A stretch of DNA of 64,000 nt from Pandoraea nosoerga (GCF_902459585.1 NZ_CABPSC010000013.1:62001-126000); one strand, 5' to 3'. Counted from the stretch's first letter, positions 37,476-46,600 are shown. Numbers and translations are program-made. Notes: a model not told the origin generated them from the letters alone.

Positions 37476-38792
37476 TCAATCCGCCGGCGGCATGAAGCGC
37501 GCGATGCGGATATTGCTCAGCGGATGGTAGGTGATGCCGGCGGCCACGGCGGGCAGATCGATGCCGGAATCGAGTACCGTCTGGACGCCCACGGCCGCGA
37601 TCGTGCCGGCGGGCGCGCGGCCCGGGCAGGCATGTGCGCCGCGACCGAAGGTCCAGGCGCTGTCGTCCGCCGCGGCGCTGGGCGCCGCCGACGCCAGCAC
37701 CACGAGCACCGATTCACCTCGCGCGATCGTGCGCTCGCCGATGACGGCCGGCGCATGCAGGAAGCGGCGCGTGTTCTGGACGGGAGGGTCGAAGCGCGTG
37801 ACGTCCGCGATGGCGCACTGGGCGTGCCTGAAGCTGTCCGGCGGCGGAGCGTGGTCGGATGTCAGCGGCCCGCGAGCACGCGTTTCGCGGCGCGCGAGCC
37901 AACGCAGTCCGTTCGCCACGAGCCCTGCGGTGGCGTCGTGCGCTTGCGTGAAGAGACCGACGATGTTCGCCGTGAGCCCGCCGAAGTCGATGGCCTCGGC
38001 GCGCTGCGCGCCGCGTGCCGTGGCGTGCAGCCAACTGCCGGACGCGGCGTCGCCGTCGAGCCAGCGAGTCGCGCGAGCCTGCATTGCCGATGCGGCGTAG
38101 TGTCCGCGCGCGATCGTGTCGTCATCGAGCGTCGGGCGCGCCGCCCGCGCCACGGCGGCCACGAGGCGCCGGACGTCGTCATGTATGGCGCGCCACTGAT
38201 CGTGCGGCACGCCGATCCACGCGGCGAGCGAATAGACGGGCTGGCGGAAGACGAAATCGTCGAGCCGTGCGGGCAGGGCGCTGGCGTCGGCCGCCAGGGA
38301 TTCGGCGGCGTGGCTCCAGGCACACCGGCTCGCATGCCGAAGCCGCGCCAGCGCATTGGCGTCGGGCTGCAGCGTTGCGAGCCGCGCCTGCAGCCAGGAC
38401 TTGAGCGCCGCATGCCCCGGGCCGTCGTTCATGCGAACGAGGGCGCCGAACCACTCGCCCGCGGCGCCTCCCGCCAGCGCCGCAGGAACGACGGCCCCCG
38501 CAGGGCGAACGCCGCACGCCGGATGCCGGAGCACGGCGCTCACTGCCTGCTGTCCGGCCGCGATCCACATGCCGAGCGATGCGTCGAAGTCGAACGAGCG
38601 GCACGCGGCCAGTGCCTCGTAGTAGGGATAGGGGTCGGGATGCGCTACGGCGGCCAGCGCGTTTGCCGGTGCGCTTCTTAGTGTGTCGGTGAGTGCGTCT
38701 GTCAGTGCGCCTGTCAGTGCGCCTGTGGGTGCGTTCGTTGGCGCGTTTGCCGACACCGGCATCGCATCGGAACTCGTGTGAACGTCGGACAT
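37476..38792 (-). CDS. Divergent cytochrome P450
   Basis: A 438-residue P450-like protein. The haem loop FGRGAHACPG (residues about 382-391, Cys389) is intact, and an I-helix TQAHDATAGL carries the acid-Thr-like pair. The K-helix motif is DVTR (about 330-333) where P450s have ExxR. The stretch from there to the haem loop is shorter than usual, with the meander mostly absent. The N terminus has an Ala/Thr/Leu repeat (ALTGALTDALTD) coded by 12-bp DNA repeats. Divergent from an ArsR gene and upstream of an MFS exporter. Monooxygenase activity is plausible but not assured. Confidence 0.85.
   Translation of the reverse strand: MSDVHTSSDAMPVSANAPTNAPTGALTGALTDALTDTLRSAPANALAAVAHPDPYPYYEALAACRSFDFDASLGMWIAAGQQAVSAVLRHPACGVRPAGAVVPAALAGGAAGEWFGALVRMNDGPGHAALKSWLQARLATLQPDANALARLRHASRCAWSHAAESLAADASALPARLDDFVFRQPVYSLAAWIGVPHDQWRAIHDDVRRLVAAVARAARPTLDDDTIARGHYAASAMQARATRWLDGDAASGSWLHATARGAQRAEAIDFGGLTANIVGLFTQAHDATAGLVANGLRWLARRETRARGPLTSDHAPPPDSFRHAQCAIADVTRFDPPVQNTRRFLHAPAVIGERTIARGESVLVVLASAAPSAAADDSAWTFGRGAHACPGRAPAGTIAAVGVQTVLDSGIDLPAVAAGITYHPLSNIRIARFMPPAD
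38689..38736. repeat. 12-bp array (GTCAGTGCGCCT-like, 4 units) in the P450 N terminus
   Basis: GTGAGTGCGTCT, GTCAGTGCGCCT twice, then GTGGGTGCGTTC, in register and in frame. It encodes an Ala/Leu/Thr-rich segment ahead of the P450 fold. Confidence 0.85.
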
Positions 38793-38937
38793 GAAGGCAC
38801 CTCCGGTGTGGGGTAGTCGAAGATCGCGGTGAAATCATGTTGCGACAGTCGATGCGCGGCACGTTTCACCACGCGCTGAAGTATCGAACGCGCAGGCCGG
38901 CCTATACTGCGGGCATGTACGGCAAAGGAGCGGTGCG

Positions 38938-39639
38938 ATGGACATTGCACGAGACCATGCCCCGAGCGTCAGTTCGCTGGCGGCGCTGCTCGCCGACGCG
39001 GGGCGCATGACGATGCTCTGGGCATTGATGGACGGTTCGGCGCGCCCGGCCGGAGAGTTGGCGCTGGCGGCCGGCCTGTCGCCGTCAAGCGCGAGCGCTC
39101 ACCTGGCGAGACTGGTCGACGGCGGCGTGCTGGCGCAGGAGGCGCGCGGGCGTCATCGGTACTTTCGCATTGCCACGCCGGAAACGGCCGCGGCAATCGA
39201 AGCGCTGGCGAGCGCGGTGCTGGCCACGCAACAGGTGCGCCCACGTCCGGCGCCGGTGAGCCGCGCCACCCCGGCGCCGCTGCGCCACGCGCGCACCTGC
39301 TACGACCACATGGCGGGCGAGATTGCCGTCGAGTTGTTCGCGCGCATGCGTGCGCACCGGTGGATTCGCGTCGACGGCAGCGACGTTGTGCTGACCGACG
39401 CGGGCACGAGCGGCTTCGCCGCGTTGGGCGTCGATCTCGACACCGCCCGCGCCCGCCGCCGTCGTTTCGCCTGCACCTGTCCCGACTGGAGCGAGCGCAA
39501 GCCGCATCTCGGCGGCGCCTTGGGGGCGGCGCTGCTCAGCGCCTGTCTCGAAGCGAAGTGGCTGGAGCCGGCGAGCGAGCCGCGCGCCTTGCGCGTCACG
39601 CCACTCGGGCAGCGCGAGCTTGCCGCCCTTGCCGTGTGA
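38938..39639 (+). CDS. ArsR-type two-domain regulator (YczG-like)
   Basis: A 233-residue regulator. Residues about 10-90 form the ArsR HTH (ELALAAGLSPSSASAHLARL, wing GRHRYFRI). The C-terminal domain (110-233) contains ARTCYDHMAGEIAVELF and FACTCPDWSERKPHLGGALG, a pattern shared by long ArsR proteins next to oxidoreductases. ATG 38938 has AAGGAG eight bases upstream. A TATACT -10-like hexamer is at 38903-38908. Divergent from the P450, so probably its repressor; the Cys residues CTC could sense metal or redox state, which is inference. Confidence 0.88.
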   Translation: MDIARDHAPSVSSLAALLADAGRMTMLWALMDGSARPAGELALAAGLSPSSASAHLARLVDGGVLAQEARGRHRYFRIATPETAAAIEALASAVLATQQVRPRPAPVSRATPAPLRHARTCYDHMAGEIAVELFARMRAHRWIRVDGSDVVLTDAGTSGFAALGVDLDTARARRRRFACTCPDWSERKPHLGGALGAALLSACLEAKWLEPASEPRALRVTPLGQRELAALAV

Positions 39640-39679
39640 TCCGATTGCACGACGCATCATCCGCACGATTCCCGCCATC

Positions 39680-39709
39680 AAAAAAACACCCCGCCCAGAT
39701 GCGGGGTGT
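39680..39709 (-). terminator. Rho-independent terminator of the DUF4148 gene
   Basis: Nine-bp stem ACACCCCGC (39686-39694) with GCGGGGTGT (39701-39709). Seven As at 39680-39686 supply the minus-strand U-tract. It also faces the convergent ArsR gene, but that side lacks Ts. Confidence 0.88.
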
Positions 39710-39737
39710 CATTCACTGCCGGCGAGCTATCGGCCGA

Positions 39738-40040
39738 TCAGTTGCCTCGATAGGTCGAGTTCATCAGCACGGTCGAGCCCTGCACACGCGCGGCGAGCGG
39801 CGTGCCGTAGGGTTTCAGGACCGGATACTGGCTGTCGGTTTGCGTGAGCGCGCCTTGCGCGTCGATCAGCGCCTCGCGCACCTGCGCGCGCGGCACGGCA
39901 AGTTTTTCGCTGTACACGCTCGACTGCCAGAAGAGATTCTCGTTTGGATAGCCATTGCCACCGGTGCCGGCGAACGCGGCCGGAGCAGCGGCCACGGCAA
40001 GGGTCGCGGCCAACATCAGACGGGTAAGTGTGCGGCTCAT
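39738..40040 (-). CDS. Small secreted DUF4148-type protein
   Basis: A 100-residue periplasmic or exported protein. The signal peptide MSRTLTRLMLAATLAVAAAP ends at AFA. The mature part (LAVPRAQVREALIDAQ, YPVLKPYGTPLAARVQGSTV) has the conserved RAQVREAL... and YP pattern of DUF4148, a family abundant in Burkholderiales. No function is known. ATG 40040 is directly upstream of the signal peptide; a longer frame is rejected. Confidence 0.88.
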   Translation of the reverse strand: MSRTLTRLMLAATLAVAAAPAAFAGTGGNGYPNENLFWQSSVYSEKLAVPRAQVREALIDAQGALTQTDSQYPVLKPYGTPLAARVQGSTVLMNSTYRGN

Positions 40041-40420
40041 GATTTTTCTCCTGTCATTGCTTTCCGGGTGGTCGGCCGGCGCACTCGAGTGCCCGGCACC
40101 GCCTACGCTTCTACGGTAGGACGACCACGCCGCGGGAGAAACCGCACGCGACGCAACAGTGAATTGCGGATAACGCATCGCCGCGAAGCCCTTGCCATGC
40201 AAGGGCTTCGGGCTCATCGCGCTCATCGCGCTCATCGCGCTCATCGTGCTGATCGCGCATTACGGAGGCAATCGAGCCGCGACTCTAATGAAGACGTCAA
40301 CTCCCCGCGACGCGACGAACTGTCGCAGGTGGCGGCGGTGACGTCGCTGCGGCTCAGAACCGGTCACCCACAGCCGCGAGGAAGATGTCGCTGTCGCGGT
40401 CGTAGCCAGCGACGACGCGA
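40041..40420. other. Intergenic region with strong hairpin and 9-bp repeat
   Basis: 380 bases without a called gene. At 40184-40210 there is a perfect 12-bp stem (CGAAGCCCTTGC / GCAAGGGCTTCG) with a three-base loop. It is followed by five 9-bp units at 40212-40256. On the minus strand, about 40367-40440 reads NNNRVVAGYDRDSDIFLAAV and then GDRF-stop, which resembles the C terminus of a porin but has no upstream domain. Confidence 0.55.
40212..40256. repeat. 9-bp array (GCTCATCGC, 5 units)
   Basis: Three perfect copies of GCTCATCGC followed by GCTCATCGT and GCTGATCGC, two bases after the hairpin at 40184-40210. Confidence 0.9.
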
Positions 40421-40984
40421 TTATTGTTGGCAGCGTCCTGACTTCGCGAGTTCGGCGTCGATGGCGGCGAGCAGGCGCGGGTCGTCGGCCTTCACGTCGG
40501 GTGAAAAGCGCGCGACCACCTGACCATTGCGGCCGATCAGGAACTTCTCGAAGTTCCACAGGATGTCGGCGGGGTTCTCGCGCTCGATGCCGAAGCCCTT
40601 CAGACGCTCCCGGAACGGGCCTTCGCCGATGGCTTCCGGCTTTGCCTGGACGAGCGCCGTATACAGCGGGTGACGATCGTCGCCGAGCGCGGAAATCTTG
40701 GCGAACAGGGGGAACGTGACGTGGTACTGCGTGGTGCAGAAGTCGCGGATCTGCGCATCGGTGCCCGGTTCCTGGCCCTTGAAGTTGTTCGCCGGGAATG
40801 CCAGCACTTCCAGACCCGCCGCGCGTTTCTCTTCGTACAGGCGCTGCAGCCCTTCGTATTGCGGCGTGAGACCGCACTTCGAGGCGACGTTGACGACCAG
40901 GCGCACCTTGCCGGCGTAATCGGCCAGTGACGCGTCGCTGCCGTCGTTGCGCTTGACGGCGATGGTTTCGATGTTCGTGCTCAT
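40421..40984 (-). CDS. Glutathione peroxidase family (thiol peroxidase)
   Basis: A 187-residue cytoplasmic peroxidase. It has catalytic Cys37 in NVASKCGLTPQYEGL, Gln71 in PANNFKGQEPG and the Trp motif WNFEKFLI. It uses Cys in place of selenocysteine, and the order matches bacterial BtuE/GPx enzymes that reduce peroxides using thioredoxin or glutathione. ATG 40984 has AGGGAA upstream. It is transcribed leftward, away from the TPR gene. Confidence 0.94.
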   Translation of the reverse strand: MSTNIETIAVKRNDGSDASLADYAGKVRLVVNVASKCGLTPQYEGLQRLYEEKRAAGLEVLAFPANNFKGQEPGTDAQIRDFCTTQYHVTFPLFAKISALGDDRHPLYTALVQAKPEAIGEGPFRERLKGFGIERENPADILWNFEKFLIGRNGQVVARFSPDVKADDPRLLAAIDAELAKSGRCQQ

Positions 40985-41125
40985 GAGATTCCCTGTGTTG
41001 AGTCGTTCGCCGAGTTTAGTCGAGGTGGCGGGAGTTCGCTGGAGGGACTCGGCGCGCCGGATTGACATGGCCGCGACCGGCATGGAAGTATCGCGCATTG
41101 TCCGGCGCTCCCCGATCCCTTTTCA

Positions 41126-43336
41126 ATGTCTTCCTCTTCCCCCGGTACGCTGACGTTCGCGCAGGCGATGACGCTGGCGAATTCCCATTGGCAGGCCGGA
41201 CAGGCGGCGCAGGCCGAAGCCTTGTGCCGGCGGGTGCTGGCAGTCGCTCCCGAGCATCCTGACGCCCACTATCTGCTGGGGCTCATGGCGCACGCTTACG
41301 GCAAGCGCGACATGGCGATCGGGCATCTGGAGACCACGTGCCGGGCGCCGCATGCCCACGCCGCATGCTGGTCCGATCTCGTGGAGATGTATCGTCAGGC
41401 GGGGCGGCTCGAGGACGCGGTGCGCGCCGGGCGGCGCGCCGTCGAAATCGATCCGGCCTTCGCCGCCGGCTGGAACAACCTCGGCATTGCCCTGCAGGAA
41501 ACCGGACAGCTCGAGCAAAGCCTGTCCTGCCTCACGCGTGTGAGCGAGCTGCAACCCGGCTCGGCCGATGCGTACAACAATCTCGGCAACACGGCGCGCT
41601 TGCTGCGCCGTTTCGATTCGGCCGAAATGCATTACCGCCAGGCGCTAGCGCTTGACCCGCAGCGCGCCGATACGCTGAGCAATCTCGCCTCGCTGCTCAG
41701 TGCGCTGCGGCGTTTCGACGAGGCCGAGTCGCTGGCGCGGCGCGCCATCGACCTCGCGCCGGACTTTGTCGACGCTTACCGGAACCTGGCCGATATCGAG
41801 CTGTCGCGAGGCAACGTGGCGGCGGCATTGCAGATCGTGGAGGCGATGTCGGCGTTCGCGGCGCAGCACCCGTCGACGCTTGTGGCGCGCGCCACGGTTC
41901 TGCGACTCGTGGGCCGTCTGGACGAGGCTCTGGCGAGCGCACGCGCCGCTGTCGAGCTCGTGCCGGAAAGCGCCGGCGCGCGGGCGGCGCTGGCGGCGGC
42001 AGAAGCGGCGGCGGAAGCGGCGGCAGAAGCGGCGGCAGAAGCGGCGGCAGAAGCGGCGGCAGAAGCGGCGGCGCAAGCGGCGGCGGGAGGGCGTGCGGCG
42101 CGAAGCGCTTCGGACACCGCGACAGCGCTCGTTGCACCGGTTGCCAACGCGTCGCAAGGGCAGACGACGCAGACGCTGGCCGCCATCCACGAGGCGGCCG
42201 CCAAGCGCATCGAATCGCAGGATTTCGAGGGCGCGGAGGCACTGCTGCGGGAGGTGGCTCGCGCGGGAGCGGCACCGATGTCGGTGTGGCGCCTTTTCGC
42301 GCTGGCCTTGCGCGCCCAGGGCAAGGCGCATGAAGGTCGGGACATTCTCGAGATGCTCGCACGCCAGGTGCCGGGCGATCTGTCGAATCGCTTCGATCTT
42401 GCCGAGACATTGCTTCTGCTGGGCGACTTCGAGCGCGGCTGGCGGGAATATCGCTATCGCTACAGTCTCGTCCACACCCAGTCCATCGAGCGCAAGGTGC
42501 AGCGTCCGCGCTGGGAGGGGCAGCCGATTCCGGGGCAGACGTTGCTCATTCACGACGAGCAGGGCTATGGCGACACGTTCCAGTTCATGCGCATGGCGCG
42601 ATGGGCTCGCGAGCGCAGCCAGGCGCGCGTGATCTTCGAGGTCAATCCGCAAACGCTGTCGATCGCGAAGCGCATGTGGGGCGAGGCGGACCTCGTCGCG
42701 CGCGGCACGCTGCCGGTCGCCTTCGATCAGCATTGTGAACTGATGAGTCTGCCCATGGCCATGGGCCTCAAGCTGGAGGACCTGCCGGGCGACACGGCGT
42801 ACCTGAGCGCCGATCCCGCCCGGGTCGCACATTGGCGCGATCGCCTGGCCGACGTGCCCAGACCGTGGGTCGCCGTGGTGTGGGCCGGCAGGCCCGAGCA
42901 TCCCAACGACCGCAACCGCTCCATGACGCTCGGACAGCTCGCGCCGCTGGGTGCGAGCGGCGCCACGTTCCTGTCGATTCAGAAAGGCCCGGCCTCCGCG
43001 CAGGCCGCTACGCCGCCGGCAGGCATGTCGATGGTGTCGCTGAGCGACGAGATTCGCGATTTTGAAGACACGGCCGCCATCCTGCATCTCGCCGATCTGC
43101 TGATCTCCGTGGACTCGTCGCCCGTGCATCTGGCGGGGGCGATGGGGCGTCCGGTATGGGTTCTGCTGCCGTTCGTTCCCGACTGGCGCTGGCTGCTCGA
43201 TCGCGACGACTCGCCGTGGTATCCCGGCATGCGCCTGTTCCGGCAGCCGGCGTTGGCACAGTGGCAGCCCGTGGTGGAGCGTGTCGCAAAGGAACTGGCG
43301 GCTTTCGCGAGCGCCTGTCGTCATGGCCAAGGCTGA
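41126..43336 (+). CDS. TPR protein with glycosyltransferase-like C-terminal domain
   Basis: A 736-residue protein. Residues about 5-290 are tandem TPRs (AAGWNNLGIALQETGQLEQS, SADAYNNLGNTARLLRRFDS). A run of AEAA repeats at about 292-319 comes from the 12-bp array 41999-42082. More TPR-like sequence follows to about 470. The C-terminal half resembles the GT9/heptosyltransferase-like domain in TPR glycosyltransferases (IHDEQGYGDTFQFMRMARW, WVAVVWAGRPEHPNDRNRS, DLLISVDSSPVHLAGAMGRP). It may glycosylate a protein or surface polymer; the substrate is unknown. Confidence 0.88.
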   Translation: MSSSSPGTLTFAQAMTLANSHWQAGQAAQAEALCRRVLAVAPEHPDAHYLLGLMAHAYGKRDMAIGHLETTCRAPHAHAACWSDLVEMYRQAGRLEDAVRAGRRAVEIDPAFAAGWNNLGIALQETGQLEQSLSCLTRVSELQPGSADAYNNLGNTARLLRRFDSAEMHYRQALALDPQRADTLSNLASLLSALRRFDEAESLARRAIDLAPDFVDAYRNLADIELSRGNVAAALQIVEAMSAFAAQHPSTLVARATVLRLVGRLDEALASARAAVELVPESAGARAALAAAEAAAEAAAEAAAEAAAEAAAEAAAQAAAGGRAARSASDTATALVAPVANASQGQTTQTLAAIHEAAAKRIESQDFEGAEALLREVARAGAAPMSVWRLFALALRAQGKAHEGRDILEMLARQVPGDLSNRFDLAETLLLLGDFERGWREYRYRYSLVHTQSIERKVQRPRWEGQPIPGQTLLIHDEQGYGDTFQFMRMARWARERSQARVIFEVNPQTLSIAKRMWGEADLVARGTLPVAFDQHCELMSLPMAMGLKLEDLPGDTAYLSADPARVAHWRDRLADVPRPWVAVVWAGRPEHPNDRNRSMTLGQLAPLGASGATFLSIQKGPASAQAATPPAGMSMVSLSDEIRDFEDTAAILHLADLLISVDSSPVHLAGAMGRPVWVLLPFVPDWRWLLDRDDSPWYPGMRLFRQPALAQWQPVVERVAKELAAFASACRHGQG
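41999..42082. repeat. 12-bp array (GCAGAAGCGGCG, 7 units) inside the TPR gene
   Basis: Seven in-frame units, five perfect and two with one change. They encode consecutive AEAA blocks, probably a rigid helix joining the first TPR set to the rest. Unit loss or gain would keep the frame. Confidence 0.93.
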
Positions 43337-44246
43337 GGCGCGCTCGCACCGGCACGGGGCCGTGCCGCATGCGCTTCATTCGCTTCATGCGGCTCGTGCG
43401 GCTCGTGCGCCGTGGCGCATTCCAGGTCGTGTGGCGGCGCTTGTCGCGCTGACGCTCGTTTCCGGCTGCGCGAGCTTCGATCGCAACGCTCACGCCGACT
43501 CGCTCGCGCGGCCCGCAGGACTTCGCCGGGAAGTGATCACGGCGGGGGAATTCAAACTCACGGCCTTCTCCCGAATCACGCGTGCAGACGCGCCGGTGCG
43601 CATCTATATCGAGGGCGATGGACTGGCGTGGGTGTCGCGCACGGAGCCGTCGCTCGATCCCACGCCCGTCGCGGCGACAGGGCTCGCGCTCGCTGCCGCC
43701 GACCCGGCCGGGAACGTGGTGTATCTCGCGCGTCCGTGCCAGTACACACCGATGGAGGACGACCCGCACTGCGAGACGGCGTACTGGACGGGCAAGCGGT
43801 TTGCGCCGGAGGTCGTCGCGTCGATGGATGCGGCCGTCGGACAAATGGCGTTGCGCGTGCCGGGCCAGCCCGTGGAACTGGTCGGTTATTCGGGCGGCGG
43901 CGCAATTGCCGTGCTCGTCGCGGCGCGCCGCCGCGACGTGGCATCGCTTCGCACGGTGGCCGGCAATCTCGACGTCGAATACGTCAACCGAATGCATCGG
44001 GTCTCGCCGATGCCGGCCTCGCGCAACCCCATCGACGTCGCCCGCGAGGTGGCGACGATCCCGCAGACACACTTCAGCAGTGCGCAGGACACCGTGGTGC
44101 CGCCCGAGGTCGCACGCCGATTTGCGCGGGCGGCAGGCGGCACATGCGTGAGAACGCCCGTGGTGCCCGGTGTGGCGCACGACGGCGACTGGGCGCGACG
44201 ATGGCGCGCGCTGCTGGCACAGGCGCCGTCGTGCGGCGCGCCGTGA
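43323..44246 (+). CDS. Lipoprotein with alpha/beta-hydrolase fold
   Basis: A 307-residue protein. A lipobox (LVSGCAS) ends a long, basic and His/Ala-rich N-terminal stretch. The body has the nucleophile elbow ELVGYSGGGAIAVLVA, an acid in SSAQDTVVPP and a late histidine in VPGVAHDGDW, so a complete Ser-Asp-His set. The substrate is unknown. It overlaps the end of the TPR gene by 14 bases, so the two are probably one transcript. The lipobox lies about 45 residues in, so the start could be later. Confidence 0.82.
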   Translation: MAKAEARSHRHGAVPHALHSLHAARAARAPWRIPGRVAALVALTLVSGCASFDRNAHADSLARPAGLRREVITAGEFKLTAFSRITRADAPVRIYIEGDGLAWVSRTEPSLDPTPVAATGLALAAADPAGNVVYLARPCQYTPMEDDPHCETAYWTGKRFAPEVVASMDAAVGQMALRVPGQPVELVGYSGGGAIAVLVAARRRDVASLRTVAGNLDVEYVNRMHRVSPMPASRNPIDVAREVATIPQTHFSSAQDTVVPPEVARRFARAAGGTCVRTPVVPGVAHDGDWARRWRALLAQAPSCGAP

Positions 44247-44285
44247 GCCGCCTGCGCGCAGCAGGTGCGTTGACGATATCCCGCC

Positions 44286-45149
44286 TCAGCTCTCGCGCAC
44301 GAGGGCCGCGATGGCTTCGTTGAGCGTGACCTCGCCGCGCAGGGCGTGCTGCCCGCCGTCGCGAAAACGGAAACTGCCGTCGTTGAAGCCGTCTAGCATC
44401 TGAATGCGCGGCAGCGGATTACGCATGCCCTGCGCACGAAACAGGGGGTCCCAGGCGGCGCGCGGTACGGCTTCGGCGTGCACGTCGCGAACGAGCGCAC
44501 GGGCGAGGGCGGCGGCGATGTCGTCGGGGGAGTAGCGCTCGGGCCCTTCGATTTCCCAGATGCGCTCGTCGTGGAAGTCGTCCTGCATGGCGCGCGCCGC
44601 GAAGTGTCCGACGTCGCTCGTCGACACCATCGGAATCGCGCGGTCGACCGGCTGCAGATAGCTCGGGAACACGCCGCGCTCGCGCGCCGGGGCGATGTCC
44701 CATGCGAAGTTCTCCATCAGCCATGCCGGGCGCAGGAACGTCACCGGCAGCGCGAGCGACGTCATTGCCGTCTCGAACATGCCCAGCGCACTGAGCAGGC
44801 TCGGCGCGTCGCGGTCCGCGCCGATGCTCGACAGGCACACGACGCGCTTCGGACGCGTGGCCGCCAGTGCTTGCCGGACGGCGTCGATCAGATGCCGCGC
44901 GTGCGAGAAGTCGGGTTCGGGATCGGCGTTGGGCGGCAGCATCACGAATACGGCCTCGCTGCCGCGAAACGCATGGGTGAGCGCCTCGACGTCGCCGTGC
45001 TCGGCCACGGCGATCTCGCCGCCCAGCGTCGCCCATCGGCTCGATCGGACAGCGTCCTGAACGACGGCCCGCAGCGGCAGTCCCGCCGTGAGCAGATGAT
45101 GCCCGATCACCCCGCCAACCCGCCCCGTGATGCCCATCACCGTGTACAT
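44286..45149 (-). CDS. NmrA-like NAD(P)-binding protein
   Basis: A 287-residue atypical short-chain dehydrogenase. The Rossmann motif is MYTVMGITGRVGGVIGHHLL. Other features: AVFVMLPPNADPEP, VVCLSSIGADR and VTFLRPAWLMENFAW, as in NAD(P)H-sensing NmrA/YcaO-type proteins. The catalytic YxxxK is missing, which is usual for this group. ATG 45149 has GAGGAG upstream. It is 57 bases after the FAD monooxygenase in the same direction. Confidence 0.88.
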   Translation of the reverse strand: MYTVMGITGRVGGVIGHHLLTAGLPLRAVVQDAVRSSRWATLGGEIAVAEHGDVEALTHAFRGSEAVFVMLPPNADPEPDFSHARHLIDAVRQALAATRPKRVVCLSSIGADRDAPSLLSALGMFETAMTSLALPVTFLRPAWLMENFAWDIAPARERGVFPSYLQPVDRAIPMVSTSDVGHFAARAMQDDFHDERIWEIEGPERYSPDDIAAALARALVRDVHAEAVPRAAWDPLFRAQGMRNPLPRIQMLDGFNDGSFRFRDGGQHALRGEVTLNEAIAALVRES

Positions 45150-45206
45150 GGCCACTCCTCGCGCGCTTGAACGTTGCCGTAAAAGTAACACGGGAGCGGT
45201 GGTGGC

Positions 45207-46535
45207 TCACAGGTGAATGGCGTCCGCGGCGGAGCTCACCCGCGCTTGCGGCGGCTGGCGCCGCGCGTTGAGCAGCGCTGCCCCGGCGTCGGCCAGGCGC
45301 ACGGCTTCGCGCGCACGCTCGCACATGTCGCGCTCGTGCGACGCGATGGCTTGCGCGAGCGTGATGTGTCCATCCGCGACATGCTGCAGATGCGCCGCCA
45401 GCCGCTGGGCGTCGCGCAGCGCGGTATTGGCGCCAAGGCCGCCCGCGGGGCTCATGGTGTGGACGGCATCGCCGAGGCCCGTCACGCCGTCGATCTGCCA
45501 CGGCAGCGGGCTCGCCGTGCTGCGCACCGGCATTGTGCGGACGGTGTCCGGGGCGGCGTGCGTGAACAGCGAGCGCAGGTGCGGGTGCCACGTTTCGGTC
45601 AACGATTCGATGCGCGCGAGCGGCGCGCAGCCGCTGAACTCTGCGCTGACGGGGGGCGGGCCCAGCAACGTCTCCGACGGGCCCGCGAACGCCCAATAGA
45701 GGTAATCGGCCACGGGCGAGAGCGGCATGTGCTCCGGGCCGGCGTGCGCGGGCACGGACGGCGCCGGGCGGCGGAACAGCATGGCGTCGATGACGACGGC
45801 GAAGCCGTCGGCGAAGACGACCGTACTGCCTTCCATCACCGTGGCTTCACCTTGCCGGTCCATGAGCACGAGCAGTGCGGTGGTGAGCGGCGTGAGGCCA
45901 TAGACGCACACGTCGCCCGTGGTGCGCGGCGCCATGCCCGGCAGCACGTACTCGCGCACGCGCGAGTGCGTGCCGTCGGCGGCGACCACGAGGCCCGGCG
46001 CGCTGCGCGTGCCATCTTCGAAGTGAGCGATGCGACGGCCGTAGTCGTCGGTCGTCGTGCGCACGAAGGTCTTGCCGAAATGGACGCGATCGAGAATGCC
46101 GTCGAGCAGGATTTCACGCAGCGTCTGGCGGTGCAGGCTGAGGTCGCCGGGAATGCCGTTGGATGCCGAATCGCGGCGTGCCGCGGCTGACGGCCCGCGG
46201 CGGCCATGGCCGCTCACGCCTGCATCGGTGTGCGCGTCATGCCAGCTCGGCGGCAGCGCGACGTTGGCCGCGTCGAGTTGCGGCGTGACGAAGCGCCCGC
46301 CCATGCGCGCGACGGCGGCACGCTCGCGCAGGCGCTCGGCGTGCGCTTCGGGCACGCATTGCGAGAGCGCATCGAAGCCGTCGGCGTCGATGCGCAGACG
46401 GTATCCCTGAAAGCGGGCGGCGGGCGCTTCGTCGCGCTCATAGACGTCGAACGAGATGCCCGCGCGGCGTAGCCCCTGGGCAAGGCACAGGCCGCCAAGA
46501 CCCGCGCCGACGATGGTGACATGCAAGGCTGACAT
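45207..46535 (-). CDS. FAD-dependent monooxygenase (aromatic hydroxylase-like)
   Basis: A 442-residue flavoprotein. It has VTIVGAGLGGLCLAQGLRRA for FAD binding, the GLVVAADGTHSRVREYVLPG (DG) motif and GLGDAVHTMSPAGGLGANT, the GD motif of PHBH-fold hydroxylases. Substrate unknown. The frame is open to ATG 46583, but MSALHVTIVG at 46535 starts at the fold. Divergent from the AraC gene; NmrA-like gene follows. Confidence 0.9.
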   Translation of the reverse strand: MSALHVTIVGAGLGGLCLAQGLRRAGISFDVYERDEAPAARFQGYRLRIDADGFDALSQCVPEAHAERLRERAAVARMGGRFVTPQLDAANVALPPSWHDAHTDAGVSGHGRRGPSAAARRDSASNGIPGDLSLHRQTLREILLDGILDRVHFGKTFVRTTTDDYGRRIAHFEDGTRSAPGLVVAADGTHSRVREYVLPGMAPRTTGDVCVYGLTPLTTALLVLMDRQGEATVMEGSTVVFADGFAVVIDAMLFRRPAPSVPAHAGPEHMPLSPVADYLYWAFAGPSETLLGPPPVSAEFSGCAPLARIESLTETWHPHLRSLFTHAAPDTVRTMPVRSTASPLPWQIDGVTGLGDAVHTMSPAGGLGANTALRDAQRLAAHLQHVADGHITLAQAIASHERDMCERAREAVRLADAGAALLNARRQPPQARVSSAADAIHL

Positions 46536-46600
46536 GGTGTAAATGGGCCGCCCCGAGGCGGCCGGCAGTGGCACTTCCGCCATTGTCTGCGCGCTCGACG

